A DNA stretch of 64,000 nucleotides from Marchantia polymorpha subsp. ruderalis (Eukaryota; Streptophyta; Marchantiopsida; Marchantiales; Marchantiaceae). Both the position numbers and the translations under genes were made by a program. The notes beneath the pieces were generated by a model. That model was not told the DNA's origin. It did not search any database and worked only from the letters and a program-made list of their open reading frames with translations. The stretch is taken from NCBI GenBank assembly GCA_037833965.1, contig AP031356.1, positions 18,002,501 through 18,066,500 of the forward strand, read 5' to 3'. Below are positions 23,152 through 38,111 of this stretch, piece by piece (positions within the stretch are counted from its first letter, which is position 1; each line of letters starts with the position of its first letter).

Positions 23152-23577
23152 TCACCCTAAAGTGAGCCCTGCTGCTAACATGGTCGAGATGTGCGTATCC
23201 ACGACTGAGTGCTCCTTGGAAACGCCCAAGTCCGCTAATTTGGCGACCAGATTCTCATCCAGCAGGATATTGGCCGGTTTCACGCCTCTGTATCTGAACG
23301 ACAGGTGGGTCCTGCACATGAGCACATCAGCCTCCGACTGCGAACAATATCGAATGAACTTGGAGGTGGTCGGACTCAACGAGTTGTTTTCACCTACCAG
23401 ATGTGAATAGCCCATGCAATGGGTGAAAAGAATTCTTGTCGGTGAAAAAAAATTCAGTCTGATTATGCTCCGCTCAGCCTCTGCACCAAACTGTCTGCCC
23501 AGTTTCACAAAATATGTTTCATCATCTTCTTCTGAGACGCCAGCCAGAGGCATGTGATACCTGTAGAAGTTCCTCAA
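23152..23577 (-). pseudogene. Receptor-like kinase fragment, copy 3
   Basis: Identical in sequence to the fragment at 11483-11908: 141 codons, a KPANILLDEN catalytic-loop remnant and a DLG in place of DFG, with no C-lobe. It sits just inside the left boundary of tandem unit 3. Confidence 0.6.
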
Positions 23578-24320
23578 TAAAGCTCGTCCAGACTACTGCA
23601 TTAGACTTCCTGCACTTCATTCTGTCCTACAGCGGAAGCAGGGACAAAGTAATAAGCAAGGTACAGGTCTAGCGAGTTTTAACTTTTTGGTCCAAATACA
23701 AGATTGTACCAAAAAGACAGATTGTGTAAAACTGTTTCATATGCTGATCAGATCTTGCTGAACTGCACGTATATAATTTACATGCATTTGTCGTTTCTTT
23801 CAATTACCGCCTGCATCTAGATACTTAATGGAACTACGGGAATCAAGCAACAGGATGCTCAAGCATATTATCACACATAGTTTATGGAAGGAAGAAACTC
23901 AACAAATTCAATTCACCGTGAGGTGTTTCATCAACTCAGAGATGACGCACAGAAGACAATGATAGCAATTATCTAGAATGAGATCGAAACCAGACAATAC
24001 GCCGTCTGGACTTGCGGATCACCAAGTATCCGGATATTTCAAACTAGCTCACAGATCACAAAAAGCCGCCAACATCTGAACAGTGGAGAATCAGTGCGGC
24101 GGTGACAGGACTCAAGAGACCGAATTCTTGATCGAGAGAAGCCGGTGAGTCTTAAGTTCGTTGGCTAAGCAGAAGAGAGCTCTCGAGAAAAAGACATCAG
24201 AAATAAATGTTGATGGTGGAATGTGCGCAAAAGTAAGTGTCTTTACGATGTAGGTCAACCGTACACTGCAAAATAAGGGAAAATCTGTTAGAAATCAAAG
24301 AGACCTATTCTCTGAATGGA

Positions 24321-26446
24321 CCAAGAGTCCACAGAGGCATGTGATGCCTCTGTGGACTCTTGGCGTTTCTTATTACAAACCCACGAGCTTGACATCGATG
24401 AACAGGTTTAATTCATGTTAATTACACTCCAGTTCATCAAAAAGCACTAGACTCTAAGATCGACATAAGAAGCATTTTGACAACTTTCTATACGAAGCGA
24501 ATGAGTCCGGGAAGATGTCGTTTATTATCTGATCAGGCCGCATCGAGTTCAGCATCCTCCGATCGAGTTCAGCATCCGAGTACTCCAATTTCGGGTGGTA
24601 CAACACCTCTGATCCGTTTATTGCAGCAATAAGGACAATCCAAATCGAAATGATGTTCGATTTGGATTGTCCTTATTGCTGCAATAAATAGTATACTCAA
24701 TCGGTCGGTCAGTTGTACACATGCACATCGACAGTTCTGAGTACACATTGCAAGTGCTTGAAAATTACACGGTGAAGTTCCAACTCCCACGATAATGAGG
24801 ATGTAATTTTGCTGTTCCCTGAGCTGATACCACAACTCGTGCGTAAGTCGCGCTTCAAATTGAATTACTGACCACGCGTTTCGCGTGGTCAGTGTTTAAA
24901 TTTGAAGCCCGAACGTTTCGCTGTCCAGATGTTCTGCGGAAGAGTTTCACGGGAAGTCTGAGTTTCGCAGGAGCCCATAGCCCCAAGAGCATACGTTGGA
25001 CAAATACCGATGGTTCCAAAGTTTCATCAAACCTAGCGCATCATCATGAAGGCAACGCACGCCCAGGCGTATATTGCAACGGTGACATCTCTCCAGGAAA
25101 TATCCCCTTCCACTTGCTATTTGATTCTTTCTTCGGACCCCTTGAATAATAGAATTGTAGAGCCAGTGCTGAGAATTCCTACATTAAAATCCATACGAAT
25201 GTTATGTACTTTTCCACATCTAAATTAGAGTCAGCTGTCACGATATACTTGAATCTTGAAATTCGCAGGATAAACGAGAGTTAGTTCCAAAAGCTGGGTC
25301 CAAGAAACGCACACGATTGTTTTGCAGAGCTTAAGCTATGAACTACTGCCCCAAAAGCACAGGCATCGAGTACTTTGGCAGGCAAAAGGGCGAAAAGCAT
25401 CCGAGTTGCAAAATCCACCTGCAACAGGCGGGTGATGACGGCTTCAGCTGCGCCAGTTATACTCATCAAGGTAGCCAGCGCCTCATTGTCGACGGCCCCA
25501 TTTCCCTCGCCAGCAACCTAAAGCATCTAGCGGCGACTGAAAATCCGACAATTCTCAGGTGTGGGCAAATCTTTCAACTATCTGACTTCCTGGACGCGGA
25601 AACCGATCCAGAACTGCGCCAAGGATCCGAACTCATAACACCACCGGCGTGTGCACTTTCTCCGGTACCCTTTTCCTCGCTAGAGTCACTCTTGCGAGGA
25701 AAAAGATACAGAGAGAGGGCACACTCTTGAGTCACAGAGGTCCGCCACAATCGGTGATGTAGAATGTGAGTGCAGAGCTCAGCACTCAGATTCTAGATCA
25801 AGGAATGAGAGATTCTCTTACGTCTGTCAATTTAAGCTCGGGCTGATTGATGGTAGCGCCCGAATCCGTTTTGCGATGTGATCCCCCCACACGTACAATT
25901 CTGAGGGCAACTGTCTGATAAATGTTTGCCCTCAGAATTGTACGTGGCGCGGAATCAATGAATGGCGCACTGTCGGCGTCACTGACAACATTTCGAAATA
26001 TCATTAAACGTTGTTCAGCGCATTCAACGTTGACAGATTCAAACGCTATTCAAATCTGTGAGTTACAATTACGGGTTTGAACGCGTGTAAATTTTCTTCC
26101 ACTTTTGGCTACGCGGGAGAAACTTGTATAAATGCACCGGCAGTCGTCACAATTCACACTCTCACGGACTACAGTTCAGCTGGCACTTGTGACCTGCACG
26201 GTAGACCGTACCTCCGAGCTGCAATTATTTTCCTGAGTACAGGAATAAGTAAATAACCAAATAACTGAACCTGCTTGTATTTATTCTATGACTTGACTTT
26301 TTTGGGTTCTTTTTCTCCCTATGTAACCAAGGCTACATCGCACGAGAGGATGTAACCTTGGTTACATAGGGAGAAAAAGAACCCAATGAAACTTCATCGC
26401 TCTCGTGCATTCTATGAGAATCGCACAAGAGCGATGAAGTTTCATT
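24321..26446. repeat. Hairpin cluster A-F in tandem unit 3
   Basis: Hairpins at 24321-24363, 24617-24688, 24852-24908, 25890-25946, 26302-26386 and 26385-26446. Arms are unchanged. The only unit-specific substitution (near 26283) lies 19 bp before hairpin E. Confidence 0.9.
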
Positions 26447-29400
26447 GCAAGAAATGCAATGAGGCTTTTCTTAGGTGTAGTAAGTTGCACTCATGAAAGC
26501 AAAACTACTCTCTGCGCCGGGTGTTGGACTTCAATGAAAGATGCCAAAAACAGATTATAAGTTTTCCTTATAGACAAGAGTGACGACTCCATGCCGGAGT
26601 AAAGAGGCTGTAATATGCATCTCGATCGACTGAAACTGTATTGACCTACGTGGATAAACGTGAATGGTTGTAGCCTGCAACCATCCAGTGTTGCCGCACA
26701 ACCAAATTTTTCGAGGCATGCCCGTGCCCCCATGCCCGTATCACAAAATATATATATATATATATATATTCTATCCATCGAAAATGTACGTAGGTGAAAT
26801 TCAAACCGAAAAGCTCCTATAACTTTGTTTCCACGTACGTACATGCGTTGCATGGAAGAATGCAAATAATGCATGCCCCCTGCCCTCGCCCGGGGGCATG
26901 CCTTTCAGGTTGTGCCTCCAACACTAGTTGCAAGCCAACTTACCCATCAAATTAGTTGCCATCAAATTACTATTTCAGCGGAAGGTCACGAGTACTACAT
27001 TGTCCACGTGAAAACAATTCGTGTTTTGGTCTACAACCTGAACCGAATGCTCATGGATAAGGTGCAGATAACTCCCTTTCCTTCCCAGCTCAAGACTAAC
27101 CTCATTTTTTATAGCTTCCAGCTTTACAACTTCAAATTATCTTGTGCTCAATTCTTGCAGATTTCCATAAGAAAGTTTATTCCAAAAGATGCAAATTGAT
27201 TGCATGAATTTCAACATTTTTCAGAAAGACATCATAAATGATATAAGCGATTTATAGCCTGATTGCTTATTTCTAAATGTTAGTGTTTCTATTCATGATT
27301 ATTTATGATTCCAAAAAAAAATTTGTAAATATTGATATTTTTCACTTGCATGTTTGACCAATGTTCATGTAAAATTTTAAGAACCTCAAACATAGAAGTG
27401 ATTGGATTCCACCTAAGTTCATTTATGTTTCATACATAAAATGAACATCTCAAGACTAACCTCATTTTTCTTTTATAGCTTCCGTTTTTATCTTGTGCTC
27501 AATTCTTGCAGATTTACATAAGAAAGTTTATTCCAAAAGATGCAAATTGATTGCATGAGTTTTAATATTTTTCAGAAAGACATCACAAATGATATAAGCA
27601 ATTTATAACCTGATTTCTTGTTTCTAAATGTTAGTGTTTCTATTCATGATTATCTACAATTCCAAACAAAAAAAAATGTAAAAATTGATGTTTTTTCACT
27701 TGCATGTTTGACCAATGTTCATATAAAATTTCAAGAACCTCAAACATAGAAGTGATTTTTTCTAGATAAAAATTTATTTATTATTTCTTCGCATTTATTT
27801 TAGATAATTACTTAGATCTCATTGAAAAATCTGTACTATTGTAAATGGAGCCTATCATTTTCAAAAATCGGCGGTATTCGAATGATGATATACATCCTTA
27901 CTCTGGTTCATAACTCATAGCACTAGTGTGGTGTTAGAAAATAATTCTCAGAATGATATTTGAATTCTCGAATTTTCAACACCTAGAACAATCCAGAATT
28001 AACCTCATCAGTTTCTTTTTTCATGGGAGTGAACGAAGACACCGGTATAAATGGTTAAATTCTAGATATGTAACATTTCCCGAAGACCCCTGAGGTTATA
28101 AGCGCCACCGAAATTCTTGTCATCCCGGCTGTTGTGATGCGCTGAATCGTGCCTGCATCCGTAGACGAAAAAATAGGTTAAAGCTTCAATAGGAAGACGA
28201 GAGATGTGGATTGGCAGTTGTTAGACTGGAAATCATTTCAGATACATGTCTCTAAGTTGCAAACCTCTTATATTTTCAAGCTAAGTCGAGAACAAAAGTA
28301 CAAAGAGATGCATGCCCTCTAGTGTAGACTGGTAGGCCATGCCATGGTATTGAACGGGGGGTTACGACTAACAAAAGGAGAAATGGCAAAGCAAACTGGA
28401 ACTCTCTGTTTAATCTTGAAAGACTAGAAAGCTAGTAATAAAAGTCAACCAAAATCCTTTTGCGAGCCTATTGAGGTGAAAGCCTTAATAGGCTGCCCTT
28501 CACCAGTTCTCCACGTCAGAGTTGCCAAGTCAGTGCTCGCATCCCATCATCTCATCATCTTTCACCCACGCCATTCTTCGACCTTATTACCTTGGACCCA
28601 GGTCTGCTCTTCTTCGGGTGTTCCATTCCTGTCCAACTTTTTTCATTTGGTCATGGGACCTGTCGAACTTGAGTGCAAATGCAATGTGGACTCTGTTTTG
28701 CTACATTTGTGTTAAAAGATGTGTTAAAAGCTTTGTGTGGAGAGATCAATAAGAATTCGAGAGCGAAGATTCAAACTACAGTACAAAGATACGTACGGTT
28801 CTGACGGGGTTCGCAGGCGGCCAGGCGCTCGGGCGCAGATCAATCAAGACCTTGGAGGTCGGTGTGAGCGCATAGAGGCCAAGAGGCGCCTCAGCGCAGA
28901 TGAGTCAAGACCTTTTCGGGAGCCTAAAGTCGCAATTAGTCAAGACCTTGGAGGTCCGTGGGAGCGCATAGAGGCCAAGACGCGCCCCAGCGCAAATCAG
29001 TCAAGATCCTTGCGGGGCAATGTTCGGGGCGAGAGACAGCTGCTTCCAATTTATACGCCCGCCTGCGCCTACAGAGGCATCCCTGCTTCTTGGGTGAACG
29101 TATGGCATCAGACATGTGTCACTAGCTCGAATTCAAATTCGAGTTTGAATTTGACCGGCCCACACGCGGGCTGTTTGTCATGGGGCCGAGCAACGGTACC
29201 GTCGGAAATTCCTTATTTAAAGCTGGTGGGGCCGGGGCGATTAGGGACGAGGGAGTTAGAGTGTGCTTGTTTTAAGCTCTCGTGTCTTTGGACAACCGTC
29301 AGCAGAGCATGATGGTATTTGTTGGCCTGGATGCTTCGTGAGTCTGAGTGTGTGCTTGTATTCCACTGGGCTCTCGGAGGGCGACTGGCGGTGGACTTGT

Positions 29401-29750
29401 TCTCCTTGCTCTACCGGACGATCGTTCCCGTGCCCAGGGAACGATCGTCCAGTAGAGCAAGGTCAATCACTTTGAGGAATTTGCAAGGTCATATGGTGTC
29501 GACATATTCTGTCCGGAGTGACAGAATTTGTTCGTTCGATTGACGAAATTTGCTCTGCTATATGTGGACGAGAGAATTTGGCAGTTCCTTTCCGACGAGC
29601 ACATCGATAGAATACGAGCATTCCTGCCGCCGTCGAGCCTGTTCGCTTCCGTGCGCAGGCGGTGGAACCTGAGAGGGAGGCTCGGAGGCGGAGACGGTAT
29701 CTGATGGGATAATGTGGATGAAGCGCACAGACTTGGTATAAAGAGCTGCC

Positions 29751-32700
29751 ATGGGGGAATTCGAGTCACAATCCGACGCCTGGGAAGCTAGGAAGTCCGA
29801 TTGCGATTCTATGCCGCCCCCGGTTCCGATTCCGAGTCGAAGGGTGGCGAGACTCAGTCCATCGCTGAAACGAGAAAAACTGACAGCGCTCCCTCGTCGA
29901 TCTGAACAGGTAAGTCCAAGCTGGATGCCTCTCGCCCGCCAAGTATAAAGTGCACGGAGACTCGAGCGAAATTCGCCAAGGCCCGATCTTCTTGGTCGAA
30001 TCTGTGTGGGAGCCCGATCTTTGTTGTCGAATGAAAACGACGGGAGGGGTCGGAGAGGTAGAGGAAGAGCTAGGCTCTTCAGGAAAAGAAAAAATTAATT
30101 TTCTCACGATAGAATTTTGTTTGTGGGTGTTGGCACGATTGAACTTTTTTTGTGGGCGTCGGCAGGAACGGAGGTTAAGGCCAAGTACGAGGGCGTCATG
30201 GCGCGTCTCAAATCCCGCTTGGAATTGTCTCTTTACGGCAAGAGATTTTTCCAGCGAATGCAGGTGGCGCTGCGAAGTGGATGGGCGTGCTTGTTTGCAG
30301 GATGCGTCGTGCAATTCGGCTCGCCCATGAACCACTGGCTGGCCATTCCCTTCTTCTCTCTAGTCATCTGCCTGAATATCATCGACTCGAGCATTGGCGC
30401 AGTTCTGCGAACTTCTGTCAGTGTCGTGGTCGGGATGCTGGAAGCCATGACGGCCGGGACTCTCCTTTATTTGATTCTCGGGACCGACATGTCGCTGGTG
30501 TTGACCATTTTTTGCGTCTTCGTCTGCAGCTTCTGCGTAGCTTATCCGACGAGGCTGGTCGGTCAAGAGATGGCCAGAAAAAGTGTCGCTTGCGCTCATA
30601 GGAATAATTTTCACGGGCGCATACAATGGAATGAACGACGGGAGCCTTTTATTTCTCGTCCGACTGATGTGCACGACGATGTTTGGAGTCTTTTGCGCCC
30701 TTCTCGCGGTTTGCATTCCAGTTCCCGGGCTAGCCTTTTGGGAGGTACTGTCAAGCTTCTCTCCCCTTACATATTGCACTGCAAGCACATTCAGCGCAAA
30801 CCTCTCCCCTTCCATACTGCTGCTCGGAGTTTCTTCCTCCGACTCTTCAAATTTTCGAATATGACAAGTTGCTGCTGTTGTTTCGGTTCTTGTGGTTCTC
30901 GTGCATTCATGGGTCCAAATAAAGTTCTGCTCCATCAGGTGATTTATGAAGAGATTCCCAGAAGACCATGGCATTGCGCAAGTTCTGTCCTACGAGATAC
31001 TCTACCCGCCCTTCTGTGCTAGCCTGGTCGAGAGGGTACTTTTCCCCCTTCCTTCCTGCCATGGCGAATCGAAAGGGTCCGGAACTTAGCAATCTCTTTA
31101 TGTTCAGTTCCAGATTACAATTTAGGTTCCTGATTCACAAGCCCTTTACCTGCAGTCCCGTCATTCCCGTCCATTGACTTGTCGAATCCATAATTCCGTC
31201 GCGGCGGTGAAAATGTGATCTGAGCTTGACCTTATTTCACTTCTCAATTAAGGTGCGGGACAGCGCTAAGTCCACTGTGAAGGGAGCCTCGAAACTCTAC
31301 AGGACGTTGACGGAGGCATTTTGCGCCAAGGAAGTGAGCAAGATGTCGTCAATTTTTCTGCACGCTAAATTCCTGGCGAAAACAGCTGCAATCAGTCTGG
31401 AGGATCATAATAATAAATTGGTATGTCGTCACCATTGACAATGTCGATTCCATACGCGGTGAGATTACAGAGAAAATACAGCAGCCCTGCCTGATCCTTG
31501 CAAGTAAGCGGAGAGTTTGTGAACGAGTGACATCGAGAATTGTGTCAGGTTCTGGCTGGACCTCTACATTCAAGTTATCCATTCTTCATGACGTTGTGTT
31601 TTGTACCACCAGGGCGATGCCTACTGGGAGTTGCGAGGGCTGAACATAATCCCATCACTGAAGCGGATGACCGAGGGGCTGAATGTGCTCAAACTGCACA
31701 TGATGGGCATGTGCATGGCCCTGCAGTCAGGACTGATTTTGCAGTACATGCCCGGGACGATGGTTGTGATTCTGAAGGACAACTTGAAACGCCTCGTAGA
31801 TCGCAGCAAGCAGATGCTTGATCTCACAGTGAGGTTGAAGAAGTCCAAGTCGGCACTGATCCTCAAAGAATCGCTGCTGGAATTGGCTAAGAAAGATCTG
31901 AACTCTTTTGACCATACCCTGAAGGAAGCTAGAGAGAAGAGTTACTACATCAAGCTCAAAGACGAGGATGAAAGCCTCCACAAGATCATCACCAACGCCA
32001 ATCCAGAGGAGCAAATCACTGCTGCCGACAAGGGAGTGAAAAACCTCTTCCAAAGCATGGTGCCCACTTACTTTTTCCTCTTCAACCTCAGACTCTACTA
32101 CACGGAGACGATGCAGATGCTCGACTGCGGAGAGGTGGCCGACCCCATCCAAGACATCGGCAACACAAGCTTCCACATGCCCGTGCTGCACCACGAGGTC
32201 CAGGACGGGCTTGCCGATACAGTGCAGGTGGTGGTGACTCCCGTGTCCGAGGAGGAGGCCAGAGAGCCGCTCAAGAATCCCATGCATAGAGCGGAGCATG
32301 TAGTTCCTCTGGGCGACGAGAAGGATGCCGGACTAGCAGCAGATCCACAGCACGCGACGTTCAGCAGGACTCTGTCCAACCCCATCACATTCAAGTGCAT
32401 GGTGTGCCAGCGCCTGAAGAAAGAGCAGGCGGCCGCAGGACCTCAGGAGGACATAGCGGATGCTCCTTTGACGTGGTTAGTGAAGCAAGGGTGGAAGCGG
32501 TTCAAGCGAGAGCAGGCCCTCAGGGCTTTCAAGGTCTCGTTGGCTATGTCGCTTGCCGCCCTGGCAGGCTGCATGTACAACGAGGCCTACGCATTCTGGG
32601 CCATGGTGTCGGTGGCCTTCATCATGCAGAACCAACAGGGCGGATCGTTCCGCATGGCTAATCTCAGGCTTCAGGGGACCGTGCTCGGGTCCATTTACGC

Positions 32701-33895
32701 GTATTTGATGTTGAATCTGATGAGCAAGCATCCCCAGCTGCTGCTCCTGGCCCTGGTTCCGTGGGTTGTGCTGCTCAGCTATCTTCGGTTCAGCAAACTG
32801 TTCGGAGCATCCGGGGTCATCGCCGGTCTGACGGCAGCCATCGTCATGCTGGGAGCCGAGGGAGGAATGTCCATCCAACAACTGGCGGTTGTCAGGATCA
32901 CCCAGAATTTTATCGGAGTGCTGGCTCTGATCCTCGTCGAGACGATTATCTGGCCGGAGAGAGCAGTCATTTTGTCGAGGAGAGAGTTGGTCTTGAGTTT
33001 GATCGACCTCAGGGACTGCGTCAAGGCCGTGGTCGCGGTGTATACCGGGCATCATTGCCCCGAGCATAGGAAACTCGTGGTCCTGGACATCAAGAAGCTG
33101 GAGGGCCAGATTCGTGCCAGGATTGCTGATCAGACGATACTTCAGAGCGAGGCGGTGATGGAGCCCGAATTGTGGAGCCATCCGTTCCCGGCAGAAATAT
33201 ATTCCAAGCTGTTGCACATCCAAAGCCGCATGCACGATTTGCTCCACTTCATGGTGTGCTCGCTGCACGCTGCCACCGAGGAGTGCTTGAGCGAGCAGAT
33301 TCGCAAGCTGGTGGGCCCTCTCCAGACTTCGCTCGTCGCATTGGAGGACGAGGTGCTGTCGTCTCTGCATCTCCTGCAGGAGCTCCTGCAAATCGGCCCC
33401 AACACGCTCGATGTCCTGTCCAAGGCCTCGGGCTGTGACGACGAAGAAAGGCAGTTGTGTCGAATCCCATCCCGTAGCGATAAGTCTTTCAAGGATCTGC
33501 GCAAGATGCTGGGGCGAGTGCATCCTCTGCTGGTGCTGGAATGCGAGGAGAGAAACATCGATGGAACTCCGATGTCCCTGAAGAGAACGATGGATGCCTT
33601 CGAGGCCAGCTACGAGCAGGTGGTATCGGGTTTCATCGCCAACAAGAAGGCCAATCCGGAAGCTTCCATCTTGAGCAACGCTGCCATGCTTTCTTTCAGT
33701 GCCCTCACCTTCAGCTTACAGTCTCTTCTGGGCGAGACGGTGGAGCTGGAAAAGGCAGTGCACGAGCTTCTACACTTCGAGAATCCTTGGAGCGTTCTGG
33801 ACTTCTGGGAATCCTTTCCAGGTGCGGACGAAGAGTGCCCCATTTGTGTCAACGCTAATGCGCATGCACCCCACGATCATGCTCCACATGAGTGA
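29751..33895 (+). CDS. FUSC/AaeB-like membrane transporter, array copy 3 (same frameshift)
   Basis: Exons 29751-29909, 30174-30744, 31253-31420 and 31613-33895. Same predicted protein and same A5 frameshift (30578-30582) as copies 1 and 2. The 760-residue exon 4 product is identical residue for residue to copies 1 and 2. The single unit-specific base change (26283) lies far upstream, outside the gene. Confidence 0.75.
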
Positions 33896-34816
33896 ATTGT
33901 AAATGCACGACTTCCCCATACCTCCCCCCTGAGTGTACTTTGCGCGAATCGGTGAACACTTTGATTGCCACATTCATTTGAGGGCAAATTGCTCCGGAGA
34001 AAGCAACGGGCCTGATGTGCCAGCACTCCGAAGTGGAATTGCGGGCGCAAGCAGTGCTAGATCTTCTCTACTATACTGTACAATAGAGATTGGAAAAAAT
34101 GCTACAGATCGATTACGTTGCAATTTTGTATCATACAGTTGGCTCGCAAGGGTAGTGCACGTTGTTCAATTTTGAGCTTGTAACAACACATTATGGATAT
34201 ATATGTACGAGAGGACACAACCTCGAAGTCATAAAAATTCATATATACATATAAATAAATAAATATTCGGGCTGTCGAAACTTCAATTCTACAGCCGTAT
34301 ATCACACGAAGCAATGTTTGGTTGTTTATCGAGTTGAAGTAAAAAGATCATTACCAAGTTTCATCAATCAGTGTCTAGAATTTAGTTGCAGCAACTACCA
34401 CATCTGGTTAGTGGTCGTCTGTACTTTTACACCCCTCTACTATCCATACATCCTGGCCATGCAACGTCCTCTGGTCCCCATTCAAGGAGGGGACTTGCAG
34501 GGTATATACTGTTTCTCTTTCACGTCGCTATACTCCGGCCCAATGTGCATATATCTGCAAATTTGCCCACCTGTCACATTTCACATGATATTTAATGTGC
34601 AACAATTAGATGTTTCAGATAAAATCTCTCTAGCCCTCAGCTTCGACGAACTATTTTAGCGAAATACTTGTAGGGCTAATTGAAAGTACTTGTCAAATGA
34701 AGCCAATCTCTGTGATTTCTACTCTTACTAAAGACTGAGGCTCAAAGCAATTCTAAACCATCATCTCAAGAGAATCCGAGTAAGGAGTTGCAATTAGGAC
34801 TTACTGAAGTGCCTGC

Positions 34817-35242
34817 TCACCCTAAAGTGAGCCCTGCTGCTAACATGGTCGAGATGTGCGTATCCACGACTGAGTGCTCCTTGGAAACGCCCAAGTCCGC
34901 TAATTTGGCGACCAGATTCTCATCCAGCAGGATATTGGCCGGTTTCACGCCTCTGTATCTGAACGACAGGTGGGTCCTGCACATGAGCACATCAGCCTCC
35001 GACTGCGAACAATATCGAATGAACTTGGAGGTGGTCGGACTCAACGAGTTGTTTTCACCTACCAGATGTGAATAGCCCATGCAATGGGTGAAAAGAATTC
35101 TTGTCGGTGAAAAAAAATTCAGTCTGATTATGCTCCGCTCAGCCTCTGCACCAAACTGTCTGCCCAGTTTCACAAAATATGTTTCATCATCTTCTTCTGA
35201 GACGCCAGCCAGAGGCATGTGATACCTGTAGAAGTTCCTCAA
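34817..35242 (-). pseudogene. Receptor-like kinase fragment, copy 4
   Basis: Same 141-codon kinase remnant in tandem unit 4. No further copy is seen after the array ends at 46194. This supports placing the unit boundary to the left of the fragment rather than inside it. Confidence 0.6.
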
Positions 35243-35985
35243 TAAAGCTCGTCCAGACTACTGCATTAGACTTCCTGCACTTCATTCTGTCCTACAGCGG
35301 AAGCAGGGACAAAGTAATAAGCAAGGTACAGGTCTAGCGAGTTTTAACTTTTTGGTCCAAATACAAGATTGTACCAAAAAGACAGATTGTGTAAAACTGT
35401 TTCATATGCTGATCAGATCTTGCTGAACTGCACGTATATAATTTACATGCATTTGTCGTTTCTTTCAATTACCGCCTGCATCTAGATACTTAATGGAACT
35501 ACGGGAATCAAGCAACAGGATGCTCAAGCATATTATCACACATAGTTTATGGAAGGAAGAAACTCAACAAATTCAATTCACCGTGAGGTGTTTCATCAAC
35601 TCAGAGATGACGCACAGAAGACAATGATAGCAATTATCTAGAATGAGATCGAAACCAGACAATACGCCGTCTGGACTTGCGGATCACCAAGTATCCGGAT
35701 ATTTCAAACTAGCTCACAGATCACAAAAAGCCGCCAACATCTGAACAGTGGAGAATCAGTGCGGCGGTGACAGGACTCAAGAGACCGAATTCTTGATCGA
35801 GAGAAGCCGGTGAGTCTTAAGTTCGTTGGCTAAGCAGAAGAGAGCTCTCGAGAAAAAGACATCAGAAATAAATGTTGATGGTGGAATGTGCGCAAAAGTA
35901 AGTGTCTTTACGATGTAGGTCAACCGTACACTGCAAAATAAGGGAAAATCTGTTAGAAATCAAAGAGACCTATTCTCTGAATGGA

Positions 35986-38111
35986 CCAAGAGTCCACAGA
36001 GGCATGTGATGCCTCTGTGGACTCTTGGCGTTTCTTATTACAAACCCACGAGCTTGACATCGATGAACAGGTTTAATTCATGTTAATTACACTCCAGTTC
36101 ATCAAAAAGCACTAGACTCTAAGATCGACATAAGAAGCATTTTGACAACTTTCTATACGAAGCGAATGAGTCCGGGAAGATGTCGTTTATTATCTGATCA
36201 GGCCGCATCGAGTTCAGCATCCTCCGATCGAGTTCAGCATCCGAGTACTCCAATTTCGGGTGGTACAACACCTCTGATCCGTTTATTGCAGCAATAAGGA
36301 CAATCCAAATCGAAATGATGTTCGATTTGGATTGTCCTTATTGCTGCAATAAATAGTATACTCAATCGGTCGGTCAGTTGTACACATGCACATCGACAGT
36401 TCTGAGTACACATTGCAAGTGCTTGAAAATTACACGGTGAAGTTCCAACTCCCACGATAATGAGGATGTAATTTTGCTGTTCCCTGAGCTGATACCACAA
36501 CTCGTGCGTAAGTCGCGCTTCAAATTGAATTACTGACCACGCGTTTCGCGTGGTCAGTGTTTAAATTTGAAGCCCGAACGTTTCGCTGTCCAGATGTTCT
36601 GCGGAAGAGTTTCACGGGAAGTCTGAGTTTCGCAGGAGCCCATAGCCCCAAGAGCATACGTTGGACAAATACCGATGGTTCCAAAGTTTCATCAAACCTA
36701 GCGCATCATCATGAAGGCAACGCACGCCCAGGCGTATATTGCAACGGTGACATCTCTCCAGGAAATATCCCCTTCCACTTGCTATTTGATTCTTTCTTCG
36801 GACCCCTTGAATAATAGAATTGTAGAGCCAGTGCTGAGAATTCCTACATTAAAATCCATACGAATGTTATGTACTTTTCCACATCTAAATTAGAGTCAGC
36901 TGTCACGATATACTTGAATCTTGAAATTCGCAGGATAAACGAGAGTTAGTTCCAAAAGCTGGGTCCAAGAAACGCACACGATTGTTTTGCAGAGCTTAAG
37001 CTATGAACTACTGCCCCAAAAGCACAGGCATCGAGTACTTTGGCAGGCAAAAGGGCGAAAAGCATCCGAGTTGCAAAATCCACCTGCAACAGGCGGGTGA
37101 TGACGGCTTCAGCTGCGCCAGTTATACTCATCAAGGTAGCCAGCGCCTCATTGTCGACGGCCCCATTTCCCTCGCCAGCAACCTAAAGCATCTAGCGGCG
37201 ACTGAAAATCCGACAATTCTCAGGTGTGGGCAAATCTTTCAACTATCTGACTTCCTGGACGCGGAAACCGATCCAGAACTGCGCCAAGGATCCGAACTCA
37301 TAACACCACCGGCGTGTGCACTTTCTCCGGTACCCTTTTCCTCGCTAGAGTCACTCTTGCGAGGAAAAAGATACAGAGAGAGGGCACACTCTTGAGTCAC
37401 AGAGGTCCGCCACAATCGGTGATGTAGAATGTGAGTGCAGAGCTCAGCACTCAGATTCTAGATCAAGGAATGAGAGATTCTCTTACGTCTGTCAATTTAA
37501 GCTCGGGCTGATTGATGGTAGCGCCCGAATCCGTTTTGCGATGTGATCCCCCCACACGTACAATTCTGAGGGCAACTGTCTGATAAATGTTTGCCCTCAG
37601 AATTGTACGTGGCGCGGAATCAATGAATGGCGCACTGTCGGCGTCACTGACAACATTTCGAAATATCATTAAACGTTGTTCAGCGCATTCAACGTTGACA
37701 GATTCAAACGCTATTCAAATCTGTGAGTTACAATTACGGGTTTGAACGCGTGTAAATTTTCTTCCACTTTTGGCTACGCGGGAGAAACTTGTATAAATGC
37801 ACCGGCAGTCGTCACAATTCACACTCTCACGGACTACAGTTCAGCTGGCACTTGTGACCTGCACGGTAGACCGTACCTCCGAGCTGCAATTATTTTCCTG
37901 AGTACAGGAATAAGTAAATAACCAAATAACTGAACCTGCTTGTATTTCTTCTATGACTTGACTTTTTTGGGTTCTTTTTCTCCCTATGTAACCAAGGCTA
38001 CATCGCACGAGAGGATGTAACCTTGGTTACATAGGGAGAAAAAGAACCCAATGAAACTTCATCGCTCTCGTGCATTCTATGAGAATCGCACAAGAGCGAT
38101 GAAGTTTCATT
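35986..38111. repeat. Hairpin cluster A-F in tandem unit 4
   Basis: Hairpins at 35986-36028, 36282-36353, 36517-36573, 37555-37611, 37967-38051 and 38050-38111. All arms are kept intact. Confidence 0.9.

Larger units (their letters stand above)
22869..34533. repeat. Tandem unit copy 3 (11665 bp)
   Basis: Complete third copy. It differs from copies 1 and 2 by a TA tract two repeats shorter (26749-26769) and by one substitution near 26283 (c to a). Features lie at +23338 before the TA tract and +23334 after it. All predicted transporter exons are identical to copies 1 and 2. Confidence 0.95.
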